DNA from: Flavobacterium ginsenosidimutans
GTDB lineage: Bacteria > Bacteroidota > Bacteroidia > Flavobacteriales > Flavobacteriaceae
Direction: 5' to 3'
DNA length: 64,000 bases
Assembly (NCBI RefSeq): GCF_003254625.1
Contig: NZ_QJRJ01000076.1
Location: 1-64,000, forward strand
Part shown: one piece after another, positions 1 through 9,850 of the stretch
Layout: the number at the start of each line of letters is the position of its first letter
Numbering within the stretch: the stretch's first letter is position 1
Program-made: the position numbers and the translations under genes
Notes under the pieces: generated by a model
Database searches by the model: none
What the model was told of the DNA's origin: nothing
What the model saw: only the letters and a program-made list of their open reading frames with translations

Positions 1-79
1 AAGTTCTTACAGGTGTTTAATTAAATATATTTGTCTAATAATCTGTATCGATTATTTAGGACTAGTCAGTAAATTCTCT

Positions 80-1120
80 TTACTTTACAAATTCAATTTT
101 TTGAACTTCTTCTTCATTAACACTGTCAAAGAAACCTTGTTCGTTCATCCAGTCATCACTAAATACTTTACTCATATAGCGTGAACCGTGATCTGGAAAA
201 ATTGCAATGATATTACTGTCTTTTGTAAATTCTCCTTCTTCTGCATATTGTTTAATGGCCTGCATTACTGCTCCAGAAGTATATCCAACAAATAAACCTT
301 CTTTACGAGTGATTTCTCTTGCAGAGTGAGCACTTTCTTCGTCGGTTACTTTCATGAATTTATCAATAATATCAAAATCTGTTGCCGATGGGATTAAGTT
401 TTTTCCTAAACCTTCTATACGATATGGGTAAATTTCTTTGTTATCGAATTCTCTTGTTTCGTGGTATTTTTTCAATACAGATCCAAAAGCATCAACTCCT
501 AGGATTCTAATATTCGGATTCTTTTCTTTTAAGAATTTTGCAGTTCCAGAGATAGTTCCTCCTGTTCCACTGCACGCAATTAAGTGCGTAATTTGTCCTT
601 TTGTTTGTTCCCAAATCTCTGGACCTGTAGTGTTGTAGTGAGCATCAATATTCAATTGGTTAAAATATTGATTAATGTAGACTGATCCTTTAGTTTCTTC
701 GTGTAAACGTTTTGCTACATTATAATATGATCTTTCATCATCAGCAGAAACGTGAGCCGGACAGACATAAACTTTGGCGCCTAAACTTCTCAACATGTCA
801 ATTTTATCTTTCGATGATTTTGAGCTTACGGCTAAAATACAATTGTAACCTTTAATAATGCTTACCATTGCTAAACTAAATCCTGTATTACCAGATGTGG
901 TTTCGATAATGGTATCTCCCGGAGAAAGAATTCCTTTTTTCTCGGCTTCTTCAATAATATATAACGCTATTCTATCTTTTGAGGAATGACCTGGGTTGAA
1001 AGCTTCTACCTTTGCGTAGAAATTTCCTTCTAACTCTTCGGTGATTTTATTTAGTTTAATAAGCGGGGTGTTACCTATTAACTCTAAAACATTATTATAA
1101 GCGGTTATTTCTTCTTTCAT
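80..1120 (-). CDS. PLP-dependent cysteine synthase / cystathionine beta-synthase-like enzyme
   Basis: Fold-type II PLP enzyme of the cysteine synthase/CBS family, 346 aa, cytosolic, expected to do a beta-replacement on serine or O-acetylserine. Seen: family signature LIGNTPL near residues 14-20, PLP-lysine K48 in GHSSKDR, phosphate/substrate loop TSGNTG at 75-80 and a glycine-rich SGTGGTISG loop in the middle. There is no C-terminal CBS regulatory pair. I place the start at the ATG at 1118-1120; the longer reading frame adds 20 unconserved residues and runs over a TAAATTTG -7 box. A second family member (cysM) lies at 45.2 kb, so this one may act in reverse transsulfuration; that is inference. 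Confidence 0.85.
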   Translation of the reverse strand: MKEEITAYNNVLELIGNTPLIKLNKITEELEGNFYAKVEAFNPGHSSKDRIALYIIEEAEKKGILSPGDTIIETTSGNTGFSLAMVSIIKGYNCILAVSSKSSKDKIDMLRSLGAKVYVCPAHVSADDERSYYNVAKRLHEETKGSVYINQYFNQLNIDAHYNTTGPEIWEQTKGQITHLIACSGTGGTISGTAKFLKEKNPNIRILGVDAFGSVLKKYHETREFDNKEIYPYRIEGLGKNLIPSATDFDIIDKFMKVTDEESAHSAREITRKEGLFVGYTSGAVMQAIKQYAEEGEFTKDSNIIAIFPDHGSRYMSKVFSDDWMNEQGFFDSVNEEEVQKIEFVK

Positions 1121-1168
1121 AAAAAAATAGTTAATCAAAGGCCTTTTTAAATTAACCTTGATAGGTTG

Positions 1169-1176
1169 CAAATTTA
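1169..1176 (-). promoter_or_regulatory. -7 box TAAATTTG for the cysteine synthase-like gene
   Basis: Perfect match to the Bacteroidota TAnnTTTG element about 49 bases upstream of the chosen ATG. No clear -33 TTTG is visible. Confidence 0.4.
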
Positions 1177-1191
1177 ACAAAAAATTTCTAA

Positions 1192-3252
1192 TTAGCTTTT
1201 AATTTTTTCTAAATCTAATAAAAAACTAAATTCTTTTGCTAAGTCTTTTAAAGCCTCAAAACGTCCCGAAGCCCCGCCATGACCTGCATCCATGTTAGTA
1301 TCTAAAAACAAAAGATTATTATTTGTTTTTAAATCTCTTAATTTAGCAACCCATTTGGCTGGCTCCCAATATTGTACCTGCGAATCGTGCAATCCAGTAG
1401 ACACATACATATTAGGATATTCCTGCGCTTTTACATTATCATAAGGTGAATATGATAACATATAATCATAATATTCTTTTTTGTTTGGGTTTCCCCATTC
1501 GTCATACTCTCCAGTTGTAAGCGGAATACTGTCGTCTAGCATCGTCGTAATTACGTCTACAAAAGGCACCTGAGCGATAACGCCGTTATACAATTCAGGA
1601 GCTTCATTTACGATCACTCCCATTAAAAGTCCGCCAGCAGATCCTCCCTCTGCATAAAGATGTTCGGGAGAAGTATACTTTTGGTCTATTACAAATTTAG
1701 AGCAATCGATGAAATCTGTAAAGGTATTTTTCTTTTTTAACAGTTTTCCATCTTCATACCATTGTCTTCCCAAGTCCTCGCCTCCTCTGATATGCGCAAT
1801 AGCATAAACAAATCCGCGGTCTAAAAGTGATAATCTTGTTGAAGAAAAATACGTATCCATTGTGATTCCGTATGAACCGTATGCGTAAAGCAACAACGGA
1901 TTTTTACCATTTTTCTCTAATCCTTTTCTATAAACCATCGAAATAGGCACTTTTACACCATCTCTGGCTTCTGCCCAAACTCGTTCTTCTATATAATTGT
2001 TCTTATCAAATTTTCCACCTAAAACCTCTTGTTCTTTAAGAATTTCTTTGGTTTTAGTCTTCATATTAAAATCTATTACAGAAGACGGAGTTGCCAATGA
2101 TTGATAACTGTAACGCAAAATATCAGTATCAAAATCAACATTTGTTGTTGTGTATGCATTATACGTTTCACTGCCAAAAGGAAGATAATAATCTGGCTCA
2201 TCGCCCCAAGGCATAATTCTAATATGATTTAATCCGTTAGAACGTTCTTCTACAACTAAATAATTCTTAAAGATTTCAATATCTTCCAACAAGACATCTT
2301 CTCTATGCGGAATAAGATCTACCCAGTTTTTCTTTCCTGTTTTACCTTCAGGCGTTTTCATCAATTTAAAATTGGTCGCCTTATCTTTATTGGTTAGAAC
2401 ATAAAAAGAATCTTCATAATGAGAAATACTGTATTCTAACCCGCGTACACGAGGCTGAAAAACTGTAAATTCTCCATCTGGATTACTTGAATTTAGAATT
2501 CTATATTCAGTCGTCAAAGTACTTCCAGAACCAATAACAATATATTTTCTTGATTTTTCTTTGCTGATCGACACATTAAAAGCATCATCAATTTCATCAA
2601 AAACCAAAACATCCTTTTCAGATGCTGTATTTAATTTATGTCTAAAAACCTTATCGGCTCTCAACGTAACTTGATCTTGTCTCACATAAAAAATAGTATA
2701 GTTGTCATTCGCCCAAACTGAAGCGCCAGTAACATTTTCTATTTTATCCGCTAAAATTTCACCAGTCTCTAAGTTTTTTATTTGAATAGTGTAAATTCTT
2801 CTTCCAACAATATCTACTCCAAAACTAGCAAATTTGTTATCTGGACTAATACTTAAACCTCCTAATTTGAAATAAGCGTGTCCTTTTGCCATTTCGTTAC
2901 AATTAAAAAGAATTTCTTCTTCGGCAGAAAGGCTTCCTTTTTTTCTAGCAAAAATTGGATAATCCTGCCCTGTTTCGAAACGTGTAATATAAAAATATCC
3001 GTTATAGAAATAAGGAACAGAAGAGTCGTCTTCTTTAATCCTTGCTTTCATTTCTTCAAACAGGCTATCTCTTAAATTTTGGGTATGAGAAGTCATGCTT
3101 TCATAATAAGCATTCTCCTTATTTAGGTAATCAATTACTTCTGAATCCTCTCTGTCATTAAGCCAGAAATAGTTGTCAATCCTAGATTCTTTATGTTTTT
3201 TTAATGTCTTTGGAATTATTTTAGCCTTTGGGGCTGATATATCATTTTGCAT
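1192..3252 (-). CDS. ptrB: oligopeptidase B (prolyl oligopeptidase family S9A)
   Basis: Serine peptidase of the prolyl oligopeptidase family, 686 aa, the usual length for oligopeptidase B, which cleaves short peptides after Lys/Arg. An N-terminal beta-propeller (about 70-400) precedes an alpha/beta-hydrolase domain. Seen: nucleophile Ser in GGSAGG near residue 537, acid in LHDSQV near 622 and His in DAGHGG near 657, matching the E. coli spacing. No signal peptide, so probably cytoplasmic. It is transcribed with the cysteine-synthase-like gene (about 70 bases between them) but that gene has its own -7 box. A TATTTTTG box lies upstream at 3285-3292. Confidence 0.9.
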   Translation of the reverse strand: MQNDISAPKAKIIPKTLKKHKESRIDNYFWLNDREDSEVIDYLNKENAYYESMTSHTQNLRDSLFEEMKARIKEDDSSVPYFYNGYFYITRFETGQDYPIFARKKGSLSAEEEILFNCNEMAKGHAYFKLGGLSISPDNKFASFGVDIVGRRIYTIQIKNLETGEILADKIENVTGASVWANDNYTIFYVRQDQVTLRADKVFRHKLNTASEKDVLVFDEIDDAFNVSISKEKSRKYIVIGSGSTLTTEYRILNSSNPDGEFTVFQPRVRGLEYSISHYEDSFYVLTNKDKATNFKLMKTPEGKTGKKNWVDLIPHREDVLLEDIEIFKNYLVVEERSNGLNHIRIMPWGDEPDYYLPFGSETYNAYTTTNVDFDTDILRYSYQSLATPSSVIDFNMKTKTKEILKEQEVLGGKFDKNNYIEERVWAEARDGVKVPISMVYRKGLEKNGKNPLLLYAYGSYGITMDTYFSSTRLSLLDRGFVYAIAHIRGGEDLGRQWYEDGKLLKKKNTFTDFIDCSKFVIDQKYTSPEHLYAEGGSAGGLLMGVIVNEAPELYNGVIAQVPFVDVITTMLDDSIPLTTGEYDEWGNPNKKEYYDYMLSYSPYDNVKAQEYPNMYVSTGLHDSQVQYWEPAKWVAKLRDLKTNNNLLFLDTNMDAGHGGASGRFEALKDLAKEFSFLLDLEKIKS

Positions 3253-3284
3253 TTATTAAGCATTAATTTTTAAATATGAAGACG

Positions 3285-3292
3285 CAAAAATA
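3285..3292 (-). promoter_or_regulatory. -7 box TATTTTTG for ptrB
   Basis: TAnnTTTG match about 32 bases upstream of the ptrB ATG on the minus strand. The -33 element is not obvious. Confidence 0.4.
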
Positions 3293-3338
3293 GCACAAAC
3301 CCAACAGAACAGAATTAATTTTTTCTTAAATTATTCTA

Positions 3339-3368
3339 TTGAATTCACACAGCAATATACTAATTTTG
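3339..3368 (+). promoter_or_regulatory. promoter of ybaB-family gene (TTG-N19-TAATTTTG)
   Basis: TTG at 3339-3341, a 19-base spacer and a perfect TAATTTTG -7 box at 3361-3368, ending 28 bases before the ATG. This is one of the few places in the window where both Bacteroidota promoter elements are clear. Confidence 0.65.
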
Positions 3369-3396
3369 TCTGAAATAATTTAAAAAATCAACAAAA

Positions 3397-3717
3397 ATGG
3401 ATTTAATGGGAATGATGGGCAAACTTAAAGAAACCCAGCAAAAAATTGAAGATACTAAAAAGCGCTTAGATACTGTTTTGATTGATGAACAAAGCGCTGA
3501 CGGATTATTAAAAGTTACTATCACTGCTAGTAGAAAAATAAAATCACTTTCTATTGATGATTCTCTTTTAGAAGATAAAGAACAATTAGAAGATTACTTA
3601 ATTGTAACGTTAAATAAAGCTATAGAAAAAGCAACAAGTGTAAACGAAAGAGAATTAGACGCCGTTGCTAGAATGGATATGCCTTCTATTCCTGGAATGG
3701 ATAATTTGTTTAAATAA
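3397..3717 (+). CDS. YbaB/EbfC family nucleoid-associated protein
   Basis: Small DNA-binding protein, 106 aa, the standard YbaB/EbfC length. Seen: Met-rich N-terminus ([15 protein letters not shown]), a first amphipathic helix, the central beta segment [17 protein letters not shown], and a C-terminal [10 protein letters not shown] tail typical of the family. Family members form tweezer-like dimers that bind DNA. It is not next to recR or dnaX here, the usual neighbours in many other bacteria, but sits alone between ptrB (divergent) and threonine aldolase (convergent). A long word-repeat hairpin follows the stop codon. Confidence 0.85.
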   Translation: MDLMGMMGKLKETQQKIEDTKKRLDTVLIDEQSADGLLKVTITASRKIKSLSIDDSLLEDKEQLEDYLIVTLNKAIEKATSVNERELDAVARMDMPSIPGMDNLFK

Positions 3718-3718
3718 G

Positions 3719-3800
3719 ATTCTAAGAAACTAAGATTCTAAGTTTCTAAGTTTTCGACAGAAGAAAAACTCAGAAACTTAGAATCTTAGCGACTTAGTAA
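3719..3800. repeat. long inverted repeat built from CTAAGnnn 8-mers
   Basis: The left arm (about 3722-3754) is a run of CTAAGAAA, CTAAGATT, CTAAGTTT words. The right arm (about 3763-3797) carries the complementary CTTAG words, giving a near-perfect stem of about 33 bp with a loop of roughly 8 bases. It lies between two convergent genes and could terminate both. Confidence 0.8.
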
Positions 3801-3806
3801 CTTCCC

Positions 3807-4826
3807 CTAAAACTTCGAAAGTGTATCAATTACATAAGTATGCATTACTTCTTTATAATCTAAATGTGTTACAATACGAAGTTTATTATGTCCTAAAGAA
3901 CTTATCAATATATTTTTCTGTTTTAATTTTTCAATTAACAATTGGTCGCTGTAACCTTCTGCAAGCGAAAAAATTAAAATATTTGTTTCAACGGGTTCAA
4001 TAGATGCAATCCAAGGTTTTGTGCTTAAGACCTTTGCAATTTCTTTCGCTCTGCGATGATCTTCAGCCAATCTTTCGATATTATGAGCCAAAGCATATAA
4101 TCCTGCTGCTGCCAAATAACCAACTTGACGCATCCCTCCACCTAATATCTTCCTGATTCTCAACGCTCTGTGAATATCAGCTTTACTTCCAAGCAGTACA
4201 GAACCAATTGGAGCGCCTAATCCTTTAGACAAACAAACTGAAATAGTATCGAAAATAGCTCCAAATTCTTTAGGATTCTGTCTTTTAGCTACTAACGCAT
4301 TCCAAATTCGAGCGCCATCTAAGTGAAACTTTAAATTATTAGCATCACAGACCTTTTTTATCTCTCTTAAATCTTCTAATTCGTAACAAGCTCCACCACC
4401 TTTATTGGTTGTATTTTCTACACAAACCAAACTCGTTAGCGGACTATGATAAAACTCTGGATCATTTATCGCAGCAGCAACTTGCGGAGCTGTAATCATT
4501 CCGCGGTTTCCATCTAATAAACAGCAAGAAACACCGCTGTTAAAAGAAACTCCTCCTCCTTCATAATGATAAACGTGAGCATATTTATCAGCAATTAATT
4601 GTTCTCCAGGCTGCGTGTGCAGTTTAATTGCAGTCTGGTTTGCCATAGTTCCAGACGGAAAAAAAAGCCCAGCTTCCATACCAAAAAACTCCGCTGTTCT
4701 ATTTTCTAATTCAATCACCGTTGGGTCCTGTTTGTATACATCATCGCCGACATGAGCGTTAAACATATACTGAAGCATCTCATAAGTAGGCTTTGTTATG
4801 GTATCGCTGATTAAATTTATTTCCAT
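3807..4826 (-). CDS. ltaE: low-specificity L-threonine aldolase
   Basis: PLP fold-type I enzyme that cleaves L-threonine or L-allo-threonine to glycine and acetaldehyde, 339 aa as expected for LtaE. Seen: N-terminal NLISDTITKPT, the histidine-containing GDDVYKQDPTV region, substrate motif HLDGARIWNA, and PLP-lysine in SVCLSKGLGAPIG near residue 197, where E. coli LtaE has its lysine. Standalone gene converging on ybaB. A minus-strand TAATTTTG box sits at 4857-4864. Confidence 0.92.
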   Translation of the reverse strand: MEINLISDTITKPTYEMLQYMFNAHVGDDVYKQDPTVIELENRTAEFFGMEAGLFFPSGTMANQTAIKLHTQPGEQLIADKYAHVYHYEGGGVSFNSGVSCCLLDGNRGMITAPQVAAAINDPEFYHSPLTSLVCVENTTNKGGGACYELEDLREIKKVCDANNLKFHLDGARIWNALVAKRQNPKEFGAIFDTISVCLSKGLGAPIGSVLLGSKADIHRALRIRKILGGGMRQVGYLAAAGLYALAHNIERLAEDHRRAKEIAKVLSTKPWIASIEPVETNILIFSLAEGYSDQLLIEKLKQKNILISSLGHNKLRIVTHLDYKEVMHTYVIDTLSKF

Positions 4827-4856
4827 ATTCTAAAAACTATATCTTATTTTTGTAGA

Positions 4857-4864
4857 CAAAATTA
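4857..4864 (-). promoter_or_regulatory. -7 box TAATTTTG for ltaE
   Basis: Perfect TAnnTTTG match, 30 bases upstream of the ltaE ATG. Confidence 0.4.
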
Positions 4865-4977
4865 CGTATTACAAATAGTTATTCTTGGCAAGTTTAATAA
4901 AATTTAACTCGCTCGTTTCTATAGACCAAATTAACGTAATAATTCTAAAAAACATATAAAAACCTATTAATTAATTT

Positions 4978-6076
4978 ATGACAACAGCCGAACAAGTAAA
5001 AGGTATTGTGGAGCGCCTTGGTGCGTTGAGGAGGTATCTTTGACGTCGATGCTAAACTAATCGAGATTGCAAACGAAGAAGAAAAAACTTTCGCTCCTGA
5101 TTTTTGGAACAATCCAAAAGAAGCAGAAATCCTTGTAAAAAATCTTCGAAACAAGAAAAAATGGATTGAAGATTATGACAAAGCAGTATCACTTACAGAA
5201 GAATTACAGCTAGCTTATGATTTTTACAAAGAAGGAGAACTTACTGTAGACGAATTAGATGAACAATATGAAGCTGCACAAGCACATATCGAAAACATCG
5301 AATTTAAAAACATGCTTTCTGATGAAGGTGACAGTTTAAGTGCAGTAGTACAAATCACTGCTGGAGCTGGAGGAACAGAAAGTTGCGACTGGGCTGGAAT
5401 GCTTATGCGTATGTACATGATGTGGGGAGAAAGTTATGGCTATAAAATTAAAGAGCTTAACTTTCAAGAAGGCGACGTTGCCGGAATTAAAACCGTAACT
5501 TTAGAATTCGAAGGAGATTACTCATTCGGATATTTAAAAGGAGAAAACGGAGTTCACCGTTTGGTTCGTATTTCGCCTTTTGATAGTAATGCAAAACGTC
5601 ATACTTCATTCGTATCGGTTTACGTTTATCCATTAGTTGATGATAGTATCGAAATCGACATTAATCCTGCCGATATCGAAATCACAACTTCTCGTTCGAG
5701 TGGTGCGGGTGGACAGAACGTAAACAAAGTTGAAACTAAAGTTCAGTTAGTTCATAAACCAACTGGAATTCAGATTCAATGTTCTGAAACAAGATCTCAG
5801 CAAGACAACAGACAGCGTGCTATGCAAATGCTTCGTTCCCAATTGTATGAAATCGAATTAAAGAAGCAACAAGCGCAACGTGCTGATATTGAAGCTGGAA
5901 AAATGAAAATCGAATGGGGTTCGCAAATTCGTAATTATGTAATGCAACCGTATAAATTAGTAAAAGATGTTCGTACAGGTTATGAAACAAGCGATGTCGA
6001 CGGTGTAATGAACGGAAATATCGATCCTTTCTTAAAAGCCTATCTAATGATGATGGGACAGAAGGAAGAGGAATAA
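4978..6076 (+). CDS. prfB: peptide chain release factor 2, made by programmed +1 frameshift
   Basis: RF2 releases peptides at UAA and UGA stops. It is encoded in two frames. Zero frame: ATG at 4978, 21 codons ending TAT CTT, then in-frame TGA at 5041-5043. The ribosome slips +1 on CTTT and continues with GAC from 5042, giving 365 aa, the length of E. coli RF2. An internal AGGAGG lies at 5029-5034, three bases before the CTT codon, matching the classic E. coli arrangement. Seen in the product: SPF specificity tripeptide in [12 protein letters not shown] and the catalytic GGQ near residues 244-246. A UGA-dependent switch of this kind autoregulates RF2 amount. Annotating only the 3' frame would lose about 110 N-terminal residues. 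Confidence 0.97.
5029..5045 (+). promoter_or_regulatory. prfB frameshift signal (AGGAGG, slippery CTT, TGA C)
   Basis: Internal Shine-Dalgarno AGGAGG (5029-5034), then TAT, slippery CTT (5038-5040) and the UGA stop in weak context (5041-5043, followed by C). The spacing is that of the E. coli signal. Notable in a lineage that barely uses Shine-Dalgarno pairing for initiation. Confidence 0.95.
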
Positions 6077-6077
6077 A

Positions 6078-6161
6078 GTTTTCAGTCGCAGTCACAGTTT
6101 TCAATTTAAATTAGCTAAAACTGTGACTGGAAACTGAGACTGAAGACTGAGACTGAAAACT
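6078..6161 (+). repeat. inverted word repeat (CAGTCn / GACTGA) after prfB
   Basis: CAGTCACAGTTTT at 6089-6101 pairs with AAAACTGTGACTG at 6117-6129. Further CAGTC words on the left and four GACTGA words on the right extend the stem imperfectly. Probably a structured terminator or mRNA 3' end between prfB and msrB. Confidence 0.7.
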
Positions 6162-6174
6162 TAAAAAAATAGTT

Positions 6175-6621
6175 ATGATAAAATGGGCAGATGTAATTCA
6201 TTTTACAAATAAAGGAAATCCAGCTCCAGATAAAAGAGTGGAGAAAACGGAAGAAGAATGGAAACAAATTCTAACTCCAGAAGAATTTCAGGTTACACGA
6301 TTAAAAGGAACTGAAAGATCTTTTAGCTCTGAATTATGTAGTTTATTTGATCCTGGAATTTACGAATGTAAATGTTGTGGTACTTTATTGTTTGATGCCA
6401 GCGAAAAGTTCGAATCTGGAACAGGATGGCCATCTTTTACACAACCTGTAAAAGAAAATGCAATTGGATATCACGCAGACAGATCTCACGGAATGATCCG
6501 TGTTGAAGTAACTTGTAATGTCTGCGATTCGCATTTAGGTCACATTTTTCCTGATGGTCCACCTCCAAGTGGCTTACGTTACTGCATTAATGCAGTTTCT
6601 TTATCAAAAATTAAAGAATAA
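6175..6621 (+). CDS. msrB: peptide-methionine (R)-S-oxide reductase
   Basis: Repairs methionine-R-sulfoxide in oxidised proteins, 148 aa, single MsrB domain, no signal peptide. Seen: two zinc-binding CxxC pairs (CKCC and CNVC), GTGWPSF, HxGHIFPDGP and the active-site cysteine in GLRYCINAVSL. Follows prfB in the same direction across a structured spacer and ends at a strong terminator, so the two may share transcripts. Confidence 0.93.
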   Translation: MIKWADVIHFTNKGNPAPDKRVEKTEEEWKQILTPEEFQVTRLKGTERSFSSELCSLFDPGIYECKCCGTLLFDASEKFESGTGWPSFTQPVKENAIGYHADRSHGMIRVEVTCNVCDSHLGHIFPDGPPPSGLRYCINAVSLSKIKE

Positions 6622-6630
6622 CACATAAAA

Positions 6631-6665
6631 AAAGCGGTTCATTAAAATGAATCGCTTTTTTTTTA
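6631..6665 (+). terminator. rho-independent terminator after msrB
   Basis: AAAGCG-GTTCAT stem, TAAA loop, complementary ATGAAT-CGCTTT, then a run of T. It directly follows the msrB stop. Confidence 0.85.
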
Positions 6666-6953
6666 ATCCCTCACTATAAATGATTTAACAAAACAAATGT
6701 AAGCTATAACCTAACAATTAAATTATTTATTTTCCCTACTCAATTTTCAATTATTCCAGACAAAATACCCAAGCCACTGTTACTCAGTTTATTGAAAAAC
6801 TTTCATTAAATTAATATACTGAATGTTAATTTTGTAAAAATCACCATCTTATTTTAAACATTTATTAAGAAACATAAAAATATAATTAGGTAATTAAAAT
6901 CTAATTCATTTTATTTGGCAAAAAATAACCCTTAAGTCGATTAAAATTTGTCA
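6666..6953. other. gene-free AT-rich leader before lpxD
   Basis: About 290 bases with no open frame of note. The only signal I can name is a TAATTTTG -7-like box at 6827-6834, which would give lpxD a leader of about 120 bases. No strong hairpin or riboswitch was recognised. Confidence 0.4.
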
Positions 6954-7952
6954 ATGAGATCCTATTCAATTCAAGAAATTAGCGAAGTTATTAATGGCGT
7001 AATTTACGGCAGTACTTCACAAAGCATAACTGCCACAGAACAATTAGAAAAAGCAACAACTTCGGAAATCTCATTTATCGGAAATAAAAAATACGAAAAA
7101 TACTGGTCGACATCTAATGCTTCAATTGCAGTTGTAAACGAAGATATTTCAATAGAACCTGGAGAAAATCGCGCTTTTATAAAAGTAAAAAATGCCGATT
7201 TGGCAATGTCACAAATCCTTGCCCTTTTTGCTCCCCCTGCCCCAATCTTTCATAACAATATTCATAAAACAGCAACTATAGACGAAACCGCTATAATTGG
7301 TGAAGGCGCTAAAATTGGTGCTGGCTGTTACATTGGTCCAAAAGTTGAAATTGGAGCTAACGCCGTAATTTATCCGAATGTCACCATTTTAGACGAATGC
7401 ACAATCGGAAGAAACACGATTATCTGGTCTGGAACTGTTATTCGCGAACGTTGTCATATTGGAAGCGAATGCATCATTCACCCAAACGCAACAATTGGCG
7501 CAGATGGTTTTGGATTTCGCGCTTGCACTGAAAAAGGTCTCGTAAAAATTCCGCAAATTGGAAATGTAATTATTGGCAACGGTGTAGAAATTGGTGCAAA
7601 TTCGTGTGTTGATCGCGGAAAATTTAGCTCTACAATTCTAGGCGATGGCTGTAAAATAGACAACTTAGTTCAGATTGGCCATAACAGCAAATTAGGCAAG
7701 TTCTGCATTATGGCTGGAAACAGTGGTTTAGCAGGTTCAGTAACCTTAGGAAACGGAGTTATTATTGGCGGAAGCGCTTCTATAAAAGACCACACAACAA
7801 TTGGTGATGGTGCAATAATTGGTGCTGGATCTGGCGTTACCGGAGATGTTCCTGCTGGAAAAACCATGTTAGGATATCCTGCAGTTGAAGCTCGAGATGC
7901 CTTAAAACAGTGGGCTTTATTAAAACAAATGGTTTGCGGTCCTAAAAAATAA
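6954..7952 (+). CDS. lpxD: UDP-3-O-acylglucosamine N-acyltransferase (lipid A synthesis)
   Basis: Left-handed beta-helix acyltransferase that N-acylates UDP-3-O-acyl-glucosamine in lipid A synthesis. 332 aa from the ATG at 6954; a TTG two codons earlier is also open. Seen: N-terminal uridine-binding domain (about 1-95), many hexapeptide repeats (about 105-300), and the catalytic His in QIGHNSKLGKF. It is not next to lpxC, fabZ or lpxA, which normally accompany lpxD in Bacteroidota, so it may be a second copy; that is inference. Monocistronic, bounded by terminators. Confidence 0.85.
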   Translation: MRSYSIQEISEVINGVIYGSTSQSITATEQLEKATTSEISFIGNKKYEKYWSTSNASIAVVNEDISIEPGENRAFIKVKNADLAMSQILALFAPPAPIFHNNIHKTATIDETAIIGEGAKIGAGCYIGPKVEIGANAVIYPNVTILDECTIGRNTIIWSGTVIRERCHIGSECIIHPNATIGADGFGFRACTEKGLVKIPQIGNVIIGNGVEIGANSCVDRGKFSSTILGDGCKIDNLVQIGHNSKLGKFCIMAGNSGLAGSVTLGNGVIIGGSASIKDHTTIGDGAIIGAGSGVTGDVPAGKTMLGYPAVEARDALKQWALLKQMVCGPKK

Positions 7953-7976
7953 TTTTAATTCAAACTCCAAAAATAG

Positions 7977-8004
7977 AAACATCCACTAAACGGATGTTTT
8001 TTTT
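7977..8004 (+). terminator. rho-independent terminator after lpxD
   Basis: AAACATCC and GGATGTTT form an 8-bp stem around a 7-base loop, followed by a T run. Confidence 0.8.
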
Positions 8005-8098
8005 ATTTAATACCATTTCTTAATTCATAAAGCAACTCTTTTATTTCAATTGATTTTGTAAATTAGCCAACACTATTTTATCAAATCAATACTACATT

Positions 8099-9727
8099 AT
8101 GGATTTAAACTTCAATAAAAACGAAGATCACAATAAATTACTTCTTTCTGAACTAAAACAAAAATTCGCAAAAGTAAAATTGGGCGGAGGCGAAAAAAGA
8201 ATCGAGAAATTGCATTCTGAGGGAAAAATGACGGCTCGCGAAAGAATTGCTTATTTATTGGATGAAAATTCAAAAAGTATTGAAATTGGAGGTTTTGCTG
8301 GCGAAGGAATGTATCCAGAACATGGTGGCTGCCCTTCGGGAGGTGTTGTTGTAAAAATTGGTTACATCAAAGGCAAACAATGCATTGTTGTTGCCAATGA
8401 TGCAACTGTAAAAGCTGGAGCCTGGTTTCCTATAACAGGAAAGAAAAATCTTCGTGCGCAGGAAATTGCAATGGAAAACCGACTTCCGATTATTTATCTT
8501 GTGGACAGCGCAGGAGTTTATCTGCCAATGCAGGATGAAATTTTTCCAGATAAAGAACATTTCGGACGTATTTTTAGAAACAATGCTCAAATGAGCAGTA
8601 TGGGAATTACCCAAATCGCTGCCGTTATGGGAAGCTGTGTTGCTGGTGGAGCTTATCTGCCAATTATGAGTGACGAAGCTCTGATAGTCGATAAAACTGG
8701 AAGCATTTTCCTTGCTGGAAGCTATTTAGTAAAAGCCGCTATTGGAGAAACAATTGATAATGAAACTTTAGGTGGCGCAACAACACATTGTGAAATTTCA
8801 GGCGTGACTGATTATAAAGCTAAAGATGATAAAGACGCTTTAGATAAAATCAAAAATATTGTAGACAAAATTGGCGATTTTGATAAAGCTGGCTACAGCC
8901 GAATCAAAGCTGAAAAACCAGCCTTAGAGCCAAATGATATTTACGGAATTCTTCCAAAAGCTAGAACCGAACAATACGATATGATGGAGATCATCAAACG
9001 TTTGGTTGATAATTCAGAATTTGAAGCTTACAAAGAAGGTTACGGACAATCTTTAATAACAGGTTACGCTCGAATTGATGGCTGGGCTGTTGGAATCGTT
9101 GCCAATCAGAGAAAAGTGGTAAAAACCAAAAAAGGTGAAATGCAGTTTGGTGGCGTTATTTATTCTGATAGCGCTGATAAGGCAACTCGTTTTATAGCCA
9201 ATTGCAATCAGAAAAAAATTCCGTTGGTGTTTTTACAAGATGTTACAGGTTTTATGGTTGGTTCAAAATCAGAACATGGCGGAATTATTAAAGACGGTGC
9301 TAAAATGGTAAATGCGGTGAGCAATTCTGTAGTTCCTAAATTTACGGTTATCGTTGGAAACTCATACGGAGCAGGAAACTACGCTATGTGTGGAAAAGCT
9401 TATGATCCTAGATTAATATTTGCATGGCCAAGCGCAGAACTTGCTGTAATGGGTGGAACTCAAGCTGCAAAAGTATTAGCGCAAATCGAAGCTTCTTCGC
9501 TTAAAGCGAAAGGGGAAAAAGTCGATGAAGCGAAAGAAACAGAGCTATTCAATAAAATAAAAGCACGTTACGACGAGCAGACTTCACCATACTATGCGGC
9601 ATCAAGACTTTGGACAGATGCGATCATCGATCCTTTAGAAACTCGCAATTGGATTTCGATGGGAATCGAAGCTGCAAACCATGCTCCTATTCAAAAACCA
9701 TTCAATTTAGGAGTCATTCAAGTTTAA
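8099..9727 (+). CDS. acyl-CoA carboxylase beta subunit (carboxyltransferase), methylcrotonoyl-CoA type
   Basis: Carboxyltransferase chain of a biotin-dependent acyl-CoA carboxylase, 542 aa. Two crotonase-like lobes are visible: the N-lobe with GGGEKRIEKLHSEGKMTARER and VDSAGVYLP, and the C-lobe with FLQDVTGFMVG, GNSYGAGNYAM and AVMGGTQAAKVL. The MQDEIFPDKEHFGRIF stretch favours the leucine-degradation methylcrotonoyl-CoA enzyme over propionyl-CoA carboxylase. No biotin carboxylase or biotin carrier gene is nearby, so the alpha chain must be encoded elsewhere. Substrate assignment is by motif likeness only. Confidence 0.8.
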   Translation: MDLNFNKNEDHNKLLLSELKQKFAKVKLGGGEKRIEKLHSEGKMTARERIAYLLDENSKSIEIGGFAGEGMYPEHGGCPSGGVVVKIGYIKGKQCIVVANDATVKAGAWFPITGKKNLRAQEIAMENRLPIIYLVDSAGVYLPMQDEIFPDKEHFGRIFRNNAQMSSMGITQIAAVMGSCVAGGAYLPIMSDEALIVDKTGSIFLAGSYLVKAAIGETIDNETLGGATTHCEISGVTDYKAKDDKDALDKIKNIVDKIGDFDKAGYSRIKAEKPALEPNDIYGILPKARTEQYDMMEIIKRLVDNSEFEAYKEGYGQSLITGYARIDGWAVGIVANQRKVVKTKKGEMQFGGVIYSDSADKATRFIANCNQKKIPLVFLQDVTGFMVGSKSEHGGIIKDGAKMVNAVSNSVVPKFTVIVGNSYGAGNYAMCGKAYDPRLIFAWPSAELAVMGGTQAAKVLAQIEASSLKAKGEKVDEAKETELFNKIKARYDEQTSPYYAASRLWTDAIIDPLETRNWISMGIEAANHAPIQKPFNLGVIQV

Positions 9728-9850
9728 TGATTAAAGAATTCTCAATAATGCGTTAAATAAAAAGTAAAAAACTTATTTTCCATTCGTTAAAAATACATAT
9801 ATCACTAAAAATTAGTAACTTAGTAATATAATTTTTAATCACACAACATC

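Noticed and set aside
1..79. Coding or RNA feature at the 5' edge
   Set aside because: The 79 bases are AT-rich with no open frame, hairpin or promoter that I can support.
5312..6076. A separate RF2 gene starting at the ATG at 5312
   Set aside because: The frame is open upstream to 5042 with RF2-like residues and joins the 4978 ATG through a classic frameshift signal, so this is only the C-terminal part of prfB.
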